From Phoenix dactylifera (lineage: Eukaryota; Streptophyta; Magnoliopsida; Arecales; Arecaceae): a stretch of 64,000 bases of DNA. Shown here in pieces: positions 25,381-37,692 of this stretch. Both the position numbers and the translations under genes were made by a program. The notes below the pieces were generated by a model. The model saw only the letters and a list, made by a program, of their open reading frames with translations. It did not search any database and was not told where the DNA came from. How positions within the stretch are numbered: the stretch's first letter is position 1; each line of letters begins with the position of its first letter. The stretch lies in contig NC_052409.1 in NCBI RefSeq assembly GCF_009389715.1, positions 9,565,213 to 9,629,212 on the forward strand. The letters run 5' to 3'.

Positions 25381-25789
25381 CGAAGAGAAGCCAATGAATG
25401 TATTGCAAGGACATTAGCTGGATTCCTTGAAACTGAGCCCCTCCTTGACACCTTTAAGCCCTGATCACTTTTTTGAGAAAACGGCAACCCCGGCTTCAAA
25501 GTCTTCCTTTCTACCCATGGAACTTTCCAATTGAACTCTCTCTTTCCCAATTCATGATTTGGCTTGGTATGGTTGAGTAGATTAGTGAAACAAAGGATAA
25601 AACAGTGAAGAATATTATAGAAAAGAGGGGGAAAGGATATAAGCTACTTGGATGTAAGGACAACAGCTCTAATTGGGTGATAAGTTGGGCGGTTGACCTT
25701 ATAAAGAAGCAAAGGGGAAGAGAAAAAGAAGAGGAAAAAGCAACCCATGGTTTTAATCTGCACTTGGTAAGTGGATTTGATAAATCTCT

Positions 25790-26575
25790 CCACATACACA
25801 TATATATAAGTATACTGCATATATAGACATATCCACATGCACATGTATATATACATACCAAGGTACGCCGAACTGGTACTAGTCGGCGTACCGGTGGCAA
25901 CCCGGACCGAGTCGGTACCGGTTCGAGCCGTACTGAACCGGTACCGACTCGGTCCGCCGTGCAGCGCGGTTCCCAGCGCGGGCGCGCGGGGCGTGTTCCT
26001 CGCATTTCCCCCGCATTTCCACAGGCGAGGCCGCGCGCACAGGATGCGTTTTCCCACGCGGGACACTCGCAGCCACATCCTTTTCTTTTTCTTTTCTTCT
26101 TCTTTTCCTTCTCTTTTTCCTTCTTCCCGATTCTTCTCTTTCCTTCTCCTTTCTTCTCCTCTCTCCTCTCTTCTCCTCCCTTTCCCCCCTTCTCCTGCGA
26201 GCACCCCGACGAGGATTACCCCGACGAGACCCGATACCGATAAGTCTTCTCCTCTTCTTCTTTTCCTCTTTCTCTTCTTCTTCCTCTTCTTTCTTACTCT
26301 TTCTTCCTCTTCTTTCCTCTTCTTTTCCATGTGCACGAGCACGTTGCCCCGCGCATACCGGTGCGAACTGGTCCGGTTCGCATAGGTACGTAGCGGAAAC
26401 TATTTTCCACAGCTGAACTGTACCGATTGGCCCCGATATCAGTACAGTACATGCTGAACCGGCCAGTATGGGCCGGTTCAGCATACTATGATACATACAT
26501 ACATAGATATATAAACATATAGATACACACATGCATATATTATATATGTGTGTGGATGTATGTGTGTATATACAT
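25790..26575. mobile_element. Foldback-type repeat with GGTACCGG-like hairpins and a CT-rich core
   Basis: The outer parts are imperfect inverted copies: 25791-25880 (CCACATACACATATATAT, later CGCCGAACTGG) against the reverse complement of about 26460-26557 (CCACACACATATATAAT, later GCTGAACCGG). Each arm carries its own hairpin: GGTACGCCGA 25862-25871 with 25883-25892, and ATGCTGAACCGGCC 26451-26464 with 26471-26484. Between them lie GC-rich CGGTACCG words and a TTCTTC/CCTCTT tract (26080-26330). Long frames on both strands over this core (232, 217 and 182 codons) are Arg/Glu- or Ser/Phe-rich artefacts. Confidence 0.65.
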
Positions 26576-29500
26576 GTATATATGTAATCTAAATAAGAAT
26601 CTACACTGAATGTTAGGCATGTCTTAGCACCATATTACAGAAAATGTTTTGGAGACAAGAATACAGGAATATATCACCTTTCTTACCGGACCTTACAAAT
26701 TTAGCAATAATTGGATATAATAGAATTCATAAACTCTTAATACTTGAGAAATAACATAGTTTTTCAATGCCACTATATTAATCTTCCTGCGAAAATTAAA
26801 AAAAAATTGTTCTTGAATCAACTTTTATTCTAATGGAATTTGAATTTTTGAGAAAATGATGTCAATGTTTCAAATCTAGTCAAGGGACCAAATAGCACAT
26901 GTGCATTATCAGGCTGAGTATCCTGGTGCATCAGCAATAAGTATTTTTAATATTTTAAATAAATAAAATATATTAATATAACAATAGCGAAAATTATAGC
27001 ATAATTTATATTGTCAATATTATTAAAAGATTCATGTATCCACCTCACCTGAAACCAATACCTAACCCAATCGCCTATTTGAACCTGCCCCATTCACATG
27101 GGCCTGCATAAGAGTGGACCGCATGCGGTCGGAGAATGCTAAAAGAGCTACATTTGCAATTGAATAATAATAAGTAGGCCGCAGAAGCCATTGCATGATG
27201 CTAATTTTGTCAATATGTATTGAGATAGTGCTAAGTAAACCTTCCTTTCAGCCCATATGCAGCTCAAATGCATATGGTGTCTGCATACAAGGAATGTGAT
27301 GCGGTCAAGGAACTCCCAAAAATTTGGTCTTAATTTGAAATAATGATAAGATCTCTCAACTGGAACTATGGGCTCTTTTTAAGCAGAGACTAGGGTATTG
27401 CTATAAGTGCTGTCTATGGTTTCCAAATATGGACATCAATTATTTCATCAAATAAACAACAATACATATTCTTAGCCAATCATTACCATCCATATCAGAA
27501 TGGATGGATGTTCAGTCCCATAGTGTTTGAAATCTCATGGACTCCTGCTCACTTCATTCTCGTAATATCAGTTTCTTTCTCAAATGGCTCTTCATTGCTA
27601 TATAGAAGTGCACATGACATAAGAAGGAAAAGGAGACAAAAAAGAAGAGGAACTTGGATCAATTTTTTCATTCAAAAGACGAAAAGGGAGAAGAAGAAGA
27701 TTGATGGAAGGTCAGTATATTTCTGAATTTTTTTGCTCATTTAATTATAATTAATGTTTACTAGTTAATTGTTGTTCTAATCAAACAATTTCAAGATACT
27801 AGAAATGGCTTGAAGAAAATTATATTTATGAATTTTATGAAGGATAAGGTTTACCCTTCCCCAAGCAAAATCCTGGCTCTGTCATTGGATAAGATGAGGC
27901 ATTTGGATTCTCAAATATGTGAGTCATAAAGTGCAAACATTAAGGCATAAGGCATAAATCTTGTACAGCGAAATATGCTCCTAACTAAGCCTTTTAAAGA
28001 ATTTATCAAAACCACATTCCCTAACAAAAGCAATGCTTCTAACTTCTAAGAGTGTGTATTCTATCATTTGAAATAAACATCAGCTGAAATTCAATAATGG
28101 TTCCTGTGTTTGGGGTTATCAGCACACCCTGATGCGTCATCCAAGGGCATTTTGGTCATGATTTCAGGCAGTCAAGAAACAGATGCCCTAGTGATCCATC
28201 AAAAGATTCATTATTAGCAAAAAAAGAAAAAAGAAAAAAAATTCAAACATTAGATCTAATATAATACAAGAACGGAATATGACAATATTTTAGGAAAGAT
28301 CCATAGACGGTAATAAGCTATAAAGGACATGTAATGGCAACACGTGAGTGACAAGATAGCACAATATAAAGCCTATATAAGGTGCTTTCAGTAGGAAGTA
28401 TGTCACCCACCATGTTATGCGTAGGCTCCAATTATAGTGCACCAATCTTAGAAGCATGCACCATAGCATCTGTCCAAGTGTATTCCCCTATCATTTTAAC
28501 ATTTAACATAGAGATATTTACACATCTTACAATTCACAATAAACATAACAATTTCAGTGAAACAATCAGCAATCACAAGCGATATTAATAAAATAGATAA
28601 TTTAGATGGGCAGTGTAGTAGTAAAAGGAAACACAAACAGAAGACTGATGAATATGGCAAAAAAAAAAATATGAGCATGGACACATTATTAGGTAAATAC
28701 AAAAAATTGAAGAGTTTGTCCGTCAAAACTGTTGTTAACAGAGAGCTACAAATGGTCTGAGCAATCTTATATGAATAAGGGAGGACATGGGCCAGGTTGG
28801 GTGGGGTCAGTTACCTATATCAAATGTATAAGGGCCTCTCTTAAACCCGGTCGGTTAGGGATGCCCAACTTGAACCTGATAGAGGACCAACCTGTGTGAC
28901 CAATTTAAGAACCAAGCCCATTTAATTTCTGGGTTTTCTATCTTATAGGCAGAAAAACCAAGGATTGAAGTACCGAGGATTGAAGTCATACCGACCAAGA
29001 GTGGGTTTGGTATTGCGCTGAAATGAGGATCATATGGATAAAAGGTACCATTGGATATGCATAGATACACCCCAAATACTCTTGGTGTGGCTTTTCTTAT
29101 CTATTTTCTTATCAAATGTTATGATTTGCAAGGAAGAACTGTGAGTATTCAGTTAACTACCCTAGTTATGATTTCCTCTTAGAGCTGAAGTTAGAAACGT
29201 GTATAATTATCACATAAGTAATATATCAAATTACATATATATCACATAGTTGTTAAGATTAGCATTTGAAAAGCAATTAGAATACTAGAAATCATAATAT
29301 ATAAGGGGTATACTAATAATTACAACTAACAGACCGATGCACACTAAAGAAGTCTAAAACTTTCACAGATTTTTACAGATGGGATAGAAGTGTAAGTATA
29401 ATTATCTAAAACTTAAGATTTTTCAACATGATAATTTTTTAATATATTTAGAAATAGAAAGTCAAAAAAATTGCTACTAAAATTCAAAAACTAATACAAA

Positions 29501-31139
29501 AGTTTTATTGCAAACAAAATACACAAACCCAGAACATAGCGTATAATTAGCTATTACATCACAATAAATGATTAATTAAGAAATTAATTAATAACTTAAT
29601 ATTTTATAAATGATTTATTAAGAAATTAGTTTTAATAGCTTATAGTCACAAAAATTATTTTTAATTGAGGGCTCTTGTAGACCAGCTCTATATATACATC
29701 ATATAAAACAATTAGCCGAACATTAGTACTTTTTTGCCAAGTAATTTCAAGTTTATTTAACTTTCAGGCCTAGGCTCAGTGGAAACGAGCACCTAAATTG
29801 ACCCTATTATTTGTAAAAAATTGCTAGGATATACATATCACAAGTGCAAACATGCTACCAATATTTTATCAAAATTTTGTATTTTTATTATGCAAAAAAA
29901 TTAGTCCTGTAGGATTGTAGATTAAAACATTATCTATATCATATCCAAAAAACAAGCCAAACAAATACTCTTTTATCAGATTAGTTCCAGATTAAATTGA
30001 CTTTTGGGTGTAGTATGTGGGATTGCCCCCAAAATCCACATACTGGAGCTTTGATTCATGTTCTCGAGCATGAATCCAAGCGCGATTATATCTTCCCTAG
30101 ATTTGGCAAGTTCTTGGGGATCTTCCCTGGATTTTTGAAAAAAGTAAAAAGAGAAGTGACATACGTTGAGTCCCTTGATGTTTTAAGCCCATATCCTTGA
30201 TTTTTGATGAAAAGCACCTAGATCCCAAGCCTCTCACCTTGCTTTTTCTCCCTCACTGTTGTTTCTAGCCAAAGATGATGAGAATGAAGGAGAAGGAAGG
30301 CTCAAAAGGGGGTATTTGGTGGTATGACTTGGTCTCGCTCTTCTTGAACCAGTCAGTTTGGGCTGAACCAAAGCCAATATATCCAACCAGCTCAATCCCA
30401 GAGCAGTTCGGTTGGTTCAGGGTGTGGTTCCCTCTGAACAGAGCCTATGCGAACTGAGAAACCGTTGATTCAGTATGAACTGAGTGATTCCCGCATCCTG
30501 AGAAAAAACTGCAAAAATTTGGGCTGTTTATTTTAGGCATTTATGATAATTAAACTAAGACCAAACATTAGAAAAGAAGATAAGCATTGAAAGCTAAAAC
30601 AATGATCTGCCTAACTATCAGGTTGCAAAATCATGAAGACATGAGTGCAACTTTATCTCCAAGCAGCCAAGTTACCTATAAGAGTTAATAGAAGCCATAA
30701 CCACCAAAATAGCCATTGCCAAGAGCTGCAACCCTTGGACCAGTCAATAGCTTGGAAGACCCTTACAGACCGAAGCATTTTCTTACAAGAAATCTTCAAG
30801 CACTTTAACAGATCCCACCCACCTTCTAAAGGGTCTCATTTGAAGCTCTGAAGTAGATAAGCTTGCTAAAGATAAAGAGAAGCGAAACCCAAGGCTAAGG
30901 AGAAGTGAGGTGAGGAGATCTTAGTGGTCGATCAAGAGGAGTTGAGATTAGGAGACTGGTGTTGCAATGGTGGAAAGGTGCAGCTTGGTACAGTCCTGCA
31001 CTATGTTGTTGGGAAAGGGTAGCTGGTGGGGTCAGGGAGGAGAGGACAGTTAGAGAGAGGAGGAAAGAGATTGGACTTGGGAGCATCCAACAGGATCTAG
31101 TAGTTTAAAAACTAGATCATAGTGCCCATCTCTTCCTAG
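26576..31139. other. Gene-poor AT-rich region
   Basis: No gene recognised. GGTT/CCAA-word patches occur at 27040-27130, 28780-28990 and 30340-30480 and look like fragments of small DNA transposons. The rest is AT-rich. Confidence 0.4.
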
Positions 31140-31860
31140 CTAAAGTCTCCAGTATGGTCGGCGAATCGTCCCAAACCGGGCAGTTCGGAGCGTACCGAGC
31201 TGTATCGGCAGCGAACCGGAACGATTCCGGCAACCGAAAAGAAAAACTGTCAATGGAGAAGGAGAAGGAGAAAGAGAAGGAAAGAGAGGAAAAGAGAGAG
31301 TAAGCGAAGGAGGGAGAGGAAGAGGAAGAGAGAGGGAGGCGGAGGCCGGCCGGCGGACGGCTGCCAAGGCCGGCCAGTGGAGGGCTGCAGAGGCCGGCGA
31401 GCCACGCGGAGGAGGCAGATAAGGGGCACCACCTCCGGTTTCCTATTTCGAACCGAGCCATGCGGAGGAGGCAGATAAGGGGCACCACCTCCAGTTCCCT
31501 GTTTCGTTCGAAACAGGGCCCCCAGAGGGGGGCTCTTTTTAATTTGGCGATTTTTAAGTAAGTCGGCAAATCAGCAAATTAAAAAGAGGCCCTTTTTGGG
31601 ACCCCTATTTCGAACAAAACAGAAAAACCGGAAGCATAGCCCTTCTCCACCTCCTCCACACGGCTCGCCAACCTCCATCGGCCCTCCACCGACCTCTGCC
31701 ACCCTCCTTCTCTCTCCCTTCCTCTCTCTCTCTCTTTTTCTCTCTTCCGTTCTCCCTCTCCCCCGCCTCCTTTACTGTGTCAGTACAGGTCTGGCACGGA
31801 ATGATACAGAGGCGTATTAACCCGTGCCACCAGGCAACCAGTCAGGGCTTCGGTTCCAGC
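31140..31860. repeat. Composite island: GGTACGG-type words, GA tract, direct and inverted repeats
   Basis: It starts with CGAACCGG and GCGTACCGAGC words and a GAAGGAGAAAGAG tract (31255-31340). A 31-bp direct repeat follows at 31406-31436 and 31462-31492 (56-bp period). Then comes an inverted repeat of about 46 bp, 31501-31546 against 31575-31620, whose inner arms CTCTTTTTAATTTG and CAAATTAAAAAGAG match perfectly. A CT-rich tract follows (31690-31760). The 150-codon minus-strand frame 31117-31569 is low complexity. The layout resembles the element at 25790-26575, suggesting one dispersed family. Confidence 0.55.
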
Positions 31861-34800
31861 ACAGCAGACCTTGATCTCTAACCATTGGTCAATATCCAGT
31901 GGCTTGTATAAGCTTACTTTTTCAAATTTCATTATATAACTAATACAAACTTAATTTCTAGGTATAGTCCTCCGACTCAAAACATTAAGGGGCTTTGATC
32001 TAAACCTGAAAACTTGCTAACAGGTTGGGGTTAGCTGACCCACTAACCCAATAAGTGGGTCTAGGCAAGTTAGGTGCAAGTTGGTGGGGCCACATAAACG
32101 AGTTCTGGTCAAAATTGATATCCCTCCAAATGAAGATGAAGAAGTAGTGATTGGATCTTCTTAAAAAGCTCATTATGGATCAAATATCTTGAGCATTTAT
32201 ATTCCAAAGTTTCTTAAAGTTATGAAGTCAAATAACAGATTCAAACATGATAAAAATATTTGAAATCATGGTAATTCAGTTTAGTCACTACATGGATGAA
32301 GTTACACATAGTCCAAAAATTATGTTGGTTAAAGAGACAAACAATTATGTTGCCTAAATAATTACATTTGGATTATGTACCATATCCAAGTCTAGTCAAA
32401 CCCTTAAAGTAGACAGTATGGTAGTTGAAGGGCTAACTTGTTAGATGAAGAATCATCTAGGTGTAATGTCACCACAATACTGAACTAAAATTGTAAAATT
32501 CTACATCGAAACCATGTTGGGACTGTGTTCCTTGACCACTCTTGTCAACATCGGAAAATCCATGTCGACATGCATAGGCCAGTCAGATATGCATCAGATA
32601 CTTTATCCGATCTTGGACTGCCACCTTGCCCGTATTGAAGGATTGGCTAAAAGATATACTTCAAACAACAAATCTGAAATGGCTCCAGACAAACCAAAAC
32701 ATAACAAGAAATAGGCTTTGATTGCTCTTATGACTCTTTTAAGGTTAAAGGGATTAAGAAAATAATATTATGTCATATATATTTTGTCCTCAAGCTAATT
32801 ATCAATTTCTCGTAAGAAGCATGTTTTTTCTTTTTTTATAAAAGCAATACTGGTAAGCCAAACACTGCCATTGTTTTAGTTTTCTCGAAGAGTTTGACAA
32901 AAAAAAACACATAATTTACCATGTTATTGTTTTCTCTAATATTTATTGATGTAAAGGCCCTTAAGTTGTAAATAAAAATAGCAAATGAACAACCTAATAG
33001 TTCATGATGCATATTTGTGACCACTTTTATGGTCTCTAAAGTTCGCATAGTTACTAGTCTACCTCCCTTTCCAAAAATACCTATGATTGCTTTTAGCGCA
33101 TTAAATCAAGAGTTACACTGCCATCGTGATATGAGTTCATCCATCACTAATAAGTTGGCATTAACATCAACAATCCACTTGTTAATTACATGTAAGACAA
33201 AAAAAAACTTAATAACTGTTTCCTTTTGACCCTTTTCTACTTTACAATATAAAACTCAATCTACTACACAGTTAAAGCAAAGCTAATTTTTCCTATTTTT
33301 CCCTGTATCCTGTTTCTTTGCCCTTCTCATACCAGATACTTAACATGCATCCCTATCCAAATCTACTATCCATGTTTACGCAGCATTAGTATGTGCAATT
33401 CCAGTTCTGGCATCTGAGGAAAGCTAGCATTTGGAAGAAAAGCCAATGGGATGTGAGTAATAAAACTCATTGTTCCAAATAGCAGATCGCCCTCATCACG
33501 CGCAATAAACCTATGATCATAGCCGTCCTCATTCCAACTTTACATTCCGGCATTCAGCAGATTTCATTGGTAAGACAATTTCTTGATATGCACTAACAAA
33601 TAAACTCGTTAAACCTCTTAAACTAAATTTATATGATGCCTTAAAATTCCATAACTCCATATCACTGTGGAAAACATTTTAAATTACATGCTCAAAATAT
33701 CAAGGTACCCCTAAGAAGTTCAATTGAAACCCAGCAAACAATCCACAATCAATCAAATCACAACGAAATTCCTCATTCCAATCATATATATTACTACCAC
33801 CAAAGGACTCCACCATACGACCTCTCTCCAAAACTTCAGTCCCAATCATTTACTTCTTTTTACCTTTCTTTGAGGTACAATATTCTCTCAAATCCAAAAA
33901 CACTCAAACCTTTCATTCCACTTACCCAAATAAAAACCACAAATTCAGAGTCGCCTCCAGAAACAACTCCGGCACGTCATATCAACAAAAAACAGCATCA
34001 GTCACCCAATACAAGTTTTCAAAATCACAACTTTTAACTACCCAAATTATCTATAACCCAAAATTCTCCTTTTACAAACATTAATAGCGCAAAAACCGAA
34101 GAAATAGAAAAACCCGTCTCGAGCTATAGGGTAAAACAAAAGATTTTTATATTAGGGGAACAGAAAGAAACATCATAAGAAACAAATCAATCGACAAAAA
34201 CAAAAAGAGGACGAGAGAATCCATACCACAGAATGATATGTTCCTCATCCCAAAGAAATCGATCGGCCGAGCGAAAGAAAGAGGACGAAAAGAGGCGCCT
34301 TTTCCTTCTTCCTCCTCCTCCCCACCCCAACTCACTCACTGAGACACGGAGAACAAAGGGGAAAGGAGAAGAAGAACTCACCCCCAGAGAGAGAGAGAGA
34401 GAGAGAGAGATCAGACCGTCCAAATTTGGTCGTTTTCTTCTCCTTTTTACGTCAATTTCTATGGATTATCGTCAGCCCCCAACAAATGATTGGTAGAACG
34501 AAAAGGCTCACAGCTGCTTTCATCGAGGGCAGTTCCAGTTTCACTTGTGCCCCGTAGATGAACTTAGCTTAACTGAGGTCGGCTAATAAAGACAACGCAA
34601 CACCAATAGATTTGTCATGATTTTGATCAGTCGGTGGAGATCTAGTGGGGAGCATTGATAAGGGTTTGGCCTGTCCGTTGTCACTGTTGTCCTCTTCCTT
34701 AGGCCGGGGGTCGCTTATACAGTGAATGTAAGTGCTACAAAATTATTGGATGTGTGGTGATTGATTTGAGATTGAGGGTTGTGCATGGGAGACAGGTGCG

Positions 34801-35600
34801 CAGGCGAAGTACCACGACTTGTTTGATTCATAAAATTTTTTTATTAAAATATTTTTAAAAATAATATCTAAATAAAAAAACTAATTTTTAATATTTAGTT
34901 GATCTAAAAAAATTTACATTTTAGAATAATTTATATTTAGTTGAGCACCTATTTTTATAAAAAATTATGTAAATATTTGTTATGCTATTAATAAAGAAAA
35001 AATTTTATTCTATTTTATTCAAAAGCTTAAGAATATTTTTGAAAAAGAAATATTCCAATTTTTAACGATAAAAATTGAATTTTTTATGTTCTATATGGAT
35101 TTTTTTCTATAAATATAAAAATTTTATTTTTATAAAAGTTTTTTTTTGTCTGAATATTCTTACTAGATGTAAGATATTTTTGTACTTTTCTGTTGACCAT
35201 ATTTTTTTTCTGAAATAAATGAGCTGTGTGTGATGCTATAATAAATAGCTTTATTCTTAAACTGGGCAAATATTTGAGAATGTTTAAAATCCAGAGGCCT
35301 TTTGTTCAAAAATAAACAAGTAATTTTTATAAAAAAATATAGTTCTTACGACATTTTTAAGTATCATGTAAAATTCTAACGTGTTTCCTTTTGCTTGTGT
35401 GCTGATGATTGTGACTAGCATTTGCAATAAAGTTCCGAAGCCAAATTAAATCAAATTGATGTCATCCCCACTTTGTTTAGCAATTTGTTGATTCAAAAGT
35501 GTACCACTTAAACAGCAAAGCTTCTAAAGTTCTCATTCCCTTTTTATTTGCCTATTCGCATATCCCCATCATCATTGACCTCCAATTTCTTATTTCTTAG
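31861..35600. other. Intergenic; possible unassigned CT-rich leader on the minus strand near 34.2-34.45 kb
   Basis: 31990-32130 has GGTTGGGG/CCAACC words. At 34240-34450 the minus strand has a CT run (34386-34410), CTTCTTCTCC tracts and local GC enrichment, similar in make-up to the ORMDL leader. It could mark a transcription start, but no recognisable protein follows. 34800-35580 is very AT-rich. Confidence 0.35.
34386..34410. repeat. GA dinucleotide microsatellite
   Basis: An uninterrupted GA run within the CT/GA-biased leader-like stretch. Confidence 0.9.
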
Positions 35601-36032
35601 GAGCCTCCATCCTTCAGTTATCTCAAGATAAATTTTGATGATAGTAGTTCTGGAGATGGTGGCAAGGCAAATGTGGACTTTGTGATTAAAGATCATGACT
35701 CACAGATGATTGCTAAGGGCAGGCGAAGCACCAATGGGCTGTCAGCTATAGGGATGGAGCTTAGGGCAGCATGGGAGGGTATCTTTTACGCGAGACGAAG
35801 GTTGGAGGCTGGGCACATCATCCTTGAAGGAGGCTCGGCCACAGTGATTGACTAGATATAATAGAAGAGATAGAGAGAGGATGGGAGTCCTCTACTCTGC
35901 GGATCCATCAAATGCTAAGAGACTGTAGTGCCTTATAGGCAATGCATGTATACCGGAAGGTGAATAGGGCCGCATACTAGGTCATTTTCTATGCTGCACG
36001 ATATTCTGAAGAGGTCCGTTAGCCACACCAGG
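35601..36032 (+). pseudogene. LINE-type RNase H domain fragment, 5' part (split by retrotransposon)
   Basis: The frame from 35601 reads EPPSFSYLKINFDDSSSGDG, then VDFVIKDHD, then GMELRAAWEGIFYARRRLEAG and LEGGSATVID before a TAG at 35853. This is the RNase H-like (RVT_3) domain found at the 3' end of plant LINE ORF2 and in related stand-alone proteins. Of the catalytic acids the first Asp (NFDD) and the Glu (GMEL) are present, but the third Asp is Gly (EGGS where EGDS is usual), and the Trp after VID has become a stop. A later frame continues as HVYRKVNRAAY, so a frameshift has also occurred. Sequence upstream of 35600 is unrelated, as in 5'-truncated LINE copies. The domain resumes at 49108 beyond the inserted chromovirus. 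Confidence 0.75.
36028..36032. other. Target-site duplication, left copy (CCAGG)
   Basis: CCAGG directly precedes the TGTCACACC start of the chromovirus LTR; the same five bases follow its end at 49108-49112. Confidence 0.9.
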
Positions 36033-37692
36033 TGTCACACCTTTGTGAGGTCGGAATAGGGAAACCAATTTTTTTTCGAGTCCCCTCGCTCACGGTGTGC
36101 GGGAACTAGGATCTTTGGCTACCTAATCCTAGCTCAACCTCGTGCACGCCCTTTGGTCGGGATTAGCCCGCATGCACACACAAGTTTCAGCCCTTTAGAC
36201 ACTAGGCCGAAAGCCCCTCAAACACTCAACACTTGGCAATACATGAGGATCAAGGGAAAGAGACTTGCATTCACTCAAAACACAAGTGATCACTCTCACA
36301 AGCCGAGAGCATAGCTTTGCCCACTCACAAGGACTCAAGCCAACCTCAAAACCCTTCTCGGCCAACACCTTGGCCCGGCCAAATCCTCCTTTGGCCGTGG
36401 ACTGCACTCACTTCACTCCGCACAAGTGCACTCCCCCTTGGAAACTCCAAAGTCTCTCTCGGCCAGAACTTAGGCTCCTCCTAAGTGGCCTCACACACCT
36501 CAACCTTAGGTGTTTACAAGGACTCCATGGACTCCCAAGCTAGCTCACTAAGTCACACACTTAGCTTCTCTTCTCTCATATTCAATCCGACCACCACCCA
36601 AGCCCTTTTATAGGCTAAGGTTTGGGTTAGTTACAATCCCAACTAACTAACCTCCTCAACCGAATTGGTTAACCGGTTGTAACCTCCTAACCTCTCCAAC
36701 TAACTTAGTTAGTTGGTTACAACTTTCCAACTAACTTAACAACCTTTGCAACCGCTTCTTGAATTCCCCATGTGCTGGCTGCCAAGTCATCCAACCAGAA
36801 CTCCATGTCAGCCTGACAACCAACACCTTGGCTTTTTGTCCCGCCATGTGGCACAGCAGCCAAACATTCCCTGTTGGAAAATCTGTTGCTGTCCTACGAT
36901 CTGGTCACAGCCCAGCCAGCCAGCAACCCGCCCGGCCAGCCAGCGCCCAGTCGTGTGCTGCACCGCATGCCCTACGCGCTCGTGCGGCTTGAGCGCCCCG
37001 ACGCGCCCATGCCTCGGCCTGGCCTGCGCGCCCCGCGCGCAGCCTGCTGTGGCCTTCGCAGAAGGACCAGCCGCGCGCGCGCCTGCACGCGGCCAGGTGT
37101 TAAGTCAGAGCGAGGTTCAGTGAGCCCAACCTCGCCGCCTGTGCATGGCCTGTCCAAGGCCAAATGTCTGGCACCCGGCCAAGTCTTGCCTCGGCCACGC
37201 GCACGCCTGCGCGCCGCCCGCGCCTGAGTTGGCCTGCCGTGCATGCACCAACTCACGGCTTTGCCTGTGCGTGCGCACGCCTTGCGCGCACCAGGCCTGC
37301 ATCCGGTCGGCTGCCCTGCGCGCCCCTGCGCACGGCCCATCCAGTGTGAGCGCGCCCCGCGCACGGTCCGCCCAGCGTGCGCGCACCCCGCGTGCTCTCG
37401 ACCTGTGCCTGGCCAGCCTGCCGTGCGCAAGGCTGCGCCCAGCTGCCTCCGCACGCCCGCACCTTGCGCGCGCCTGGCCAGTGCCAGCCGGCCGTGTGCC
37501 CACCTGGGCACAGCCCTCTCCTGTATGCGCGCGCCCAACTCGCGCCTAGCCTGGATCAACCAGTCGGCTGTGCGTGAGCCTGCGCACGGCTCAGTAGCGC
37601 TTGGCCCAGCCGTGCGCCTCCTGCACCCGGCCTGGGCATGGGCCAAGCATCCACGCGCGCGTGCCGCGCGCGCTAAGGCTGATGGCGTGACA
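36033..37692 (-). repeat. 3' LTR of the chromovirus (1660 bp)
   Basis: Begins TGTCACACC and ends GGCGTGACA in plus orientation (TG...CA). It contains GC-rich, GCGCGC-word sequence at 36930-37680. Long frames over the GC-rich part (272 and 242 codons) are compositional artefacts. Confidence 0.92.
36604..36612 (-). promoter_or_regulatory. Putative TATA box of the chromovirus LTR (TATAAAAGG)
   Basis: TATAAAAGG on the minus strand at about position 571 of the LTR in plus-strand order, a normal place for the U3 promoter. The equivalent part of the 5' LTR is deleted, so only this 3' copy remains. Confidence 0.6.

Noticed and set aside
25644..26532. Frames of 164-232 codons on both strands, rich in Arg/Lys/Glu or Ser/Phe
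   Set aside because: They read through the CT-rich core and hairpins of the foldback repeat; opposite-strand overlap and low complexity argue against protein.
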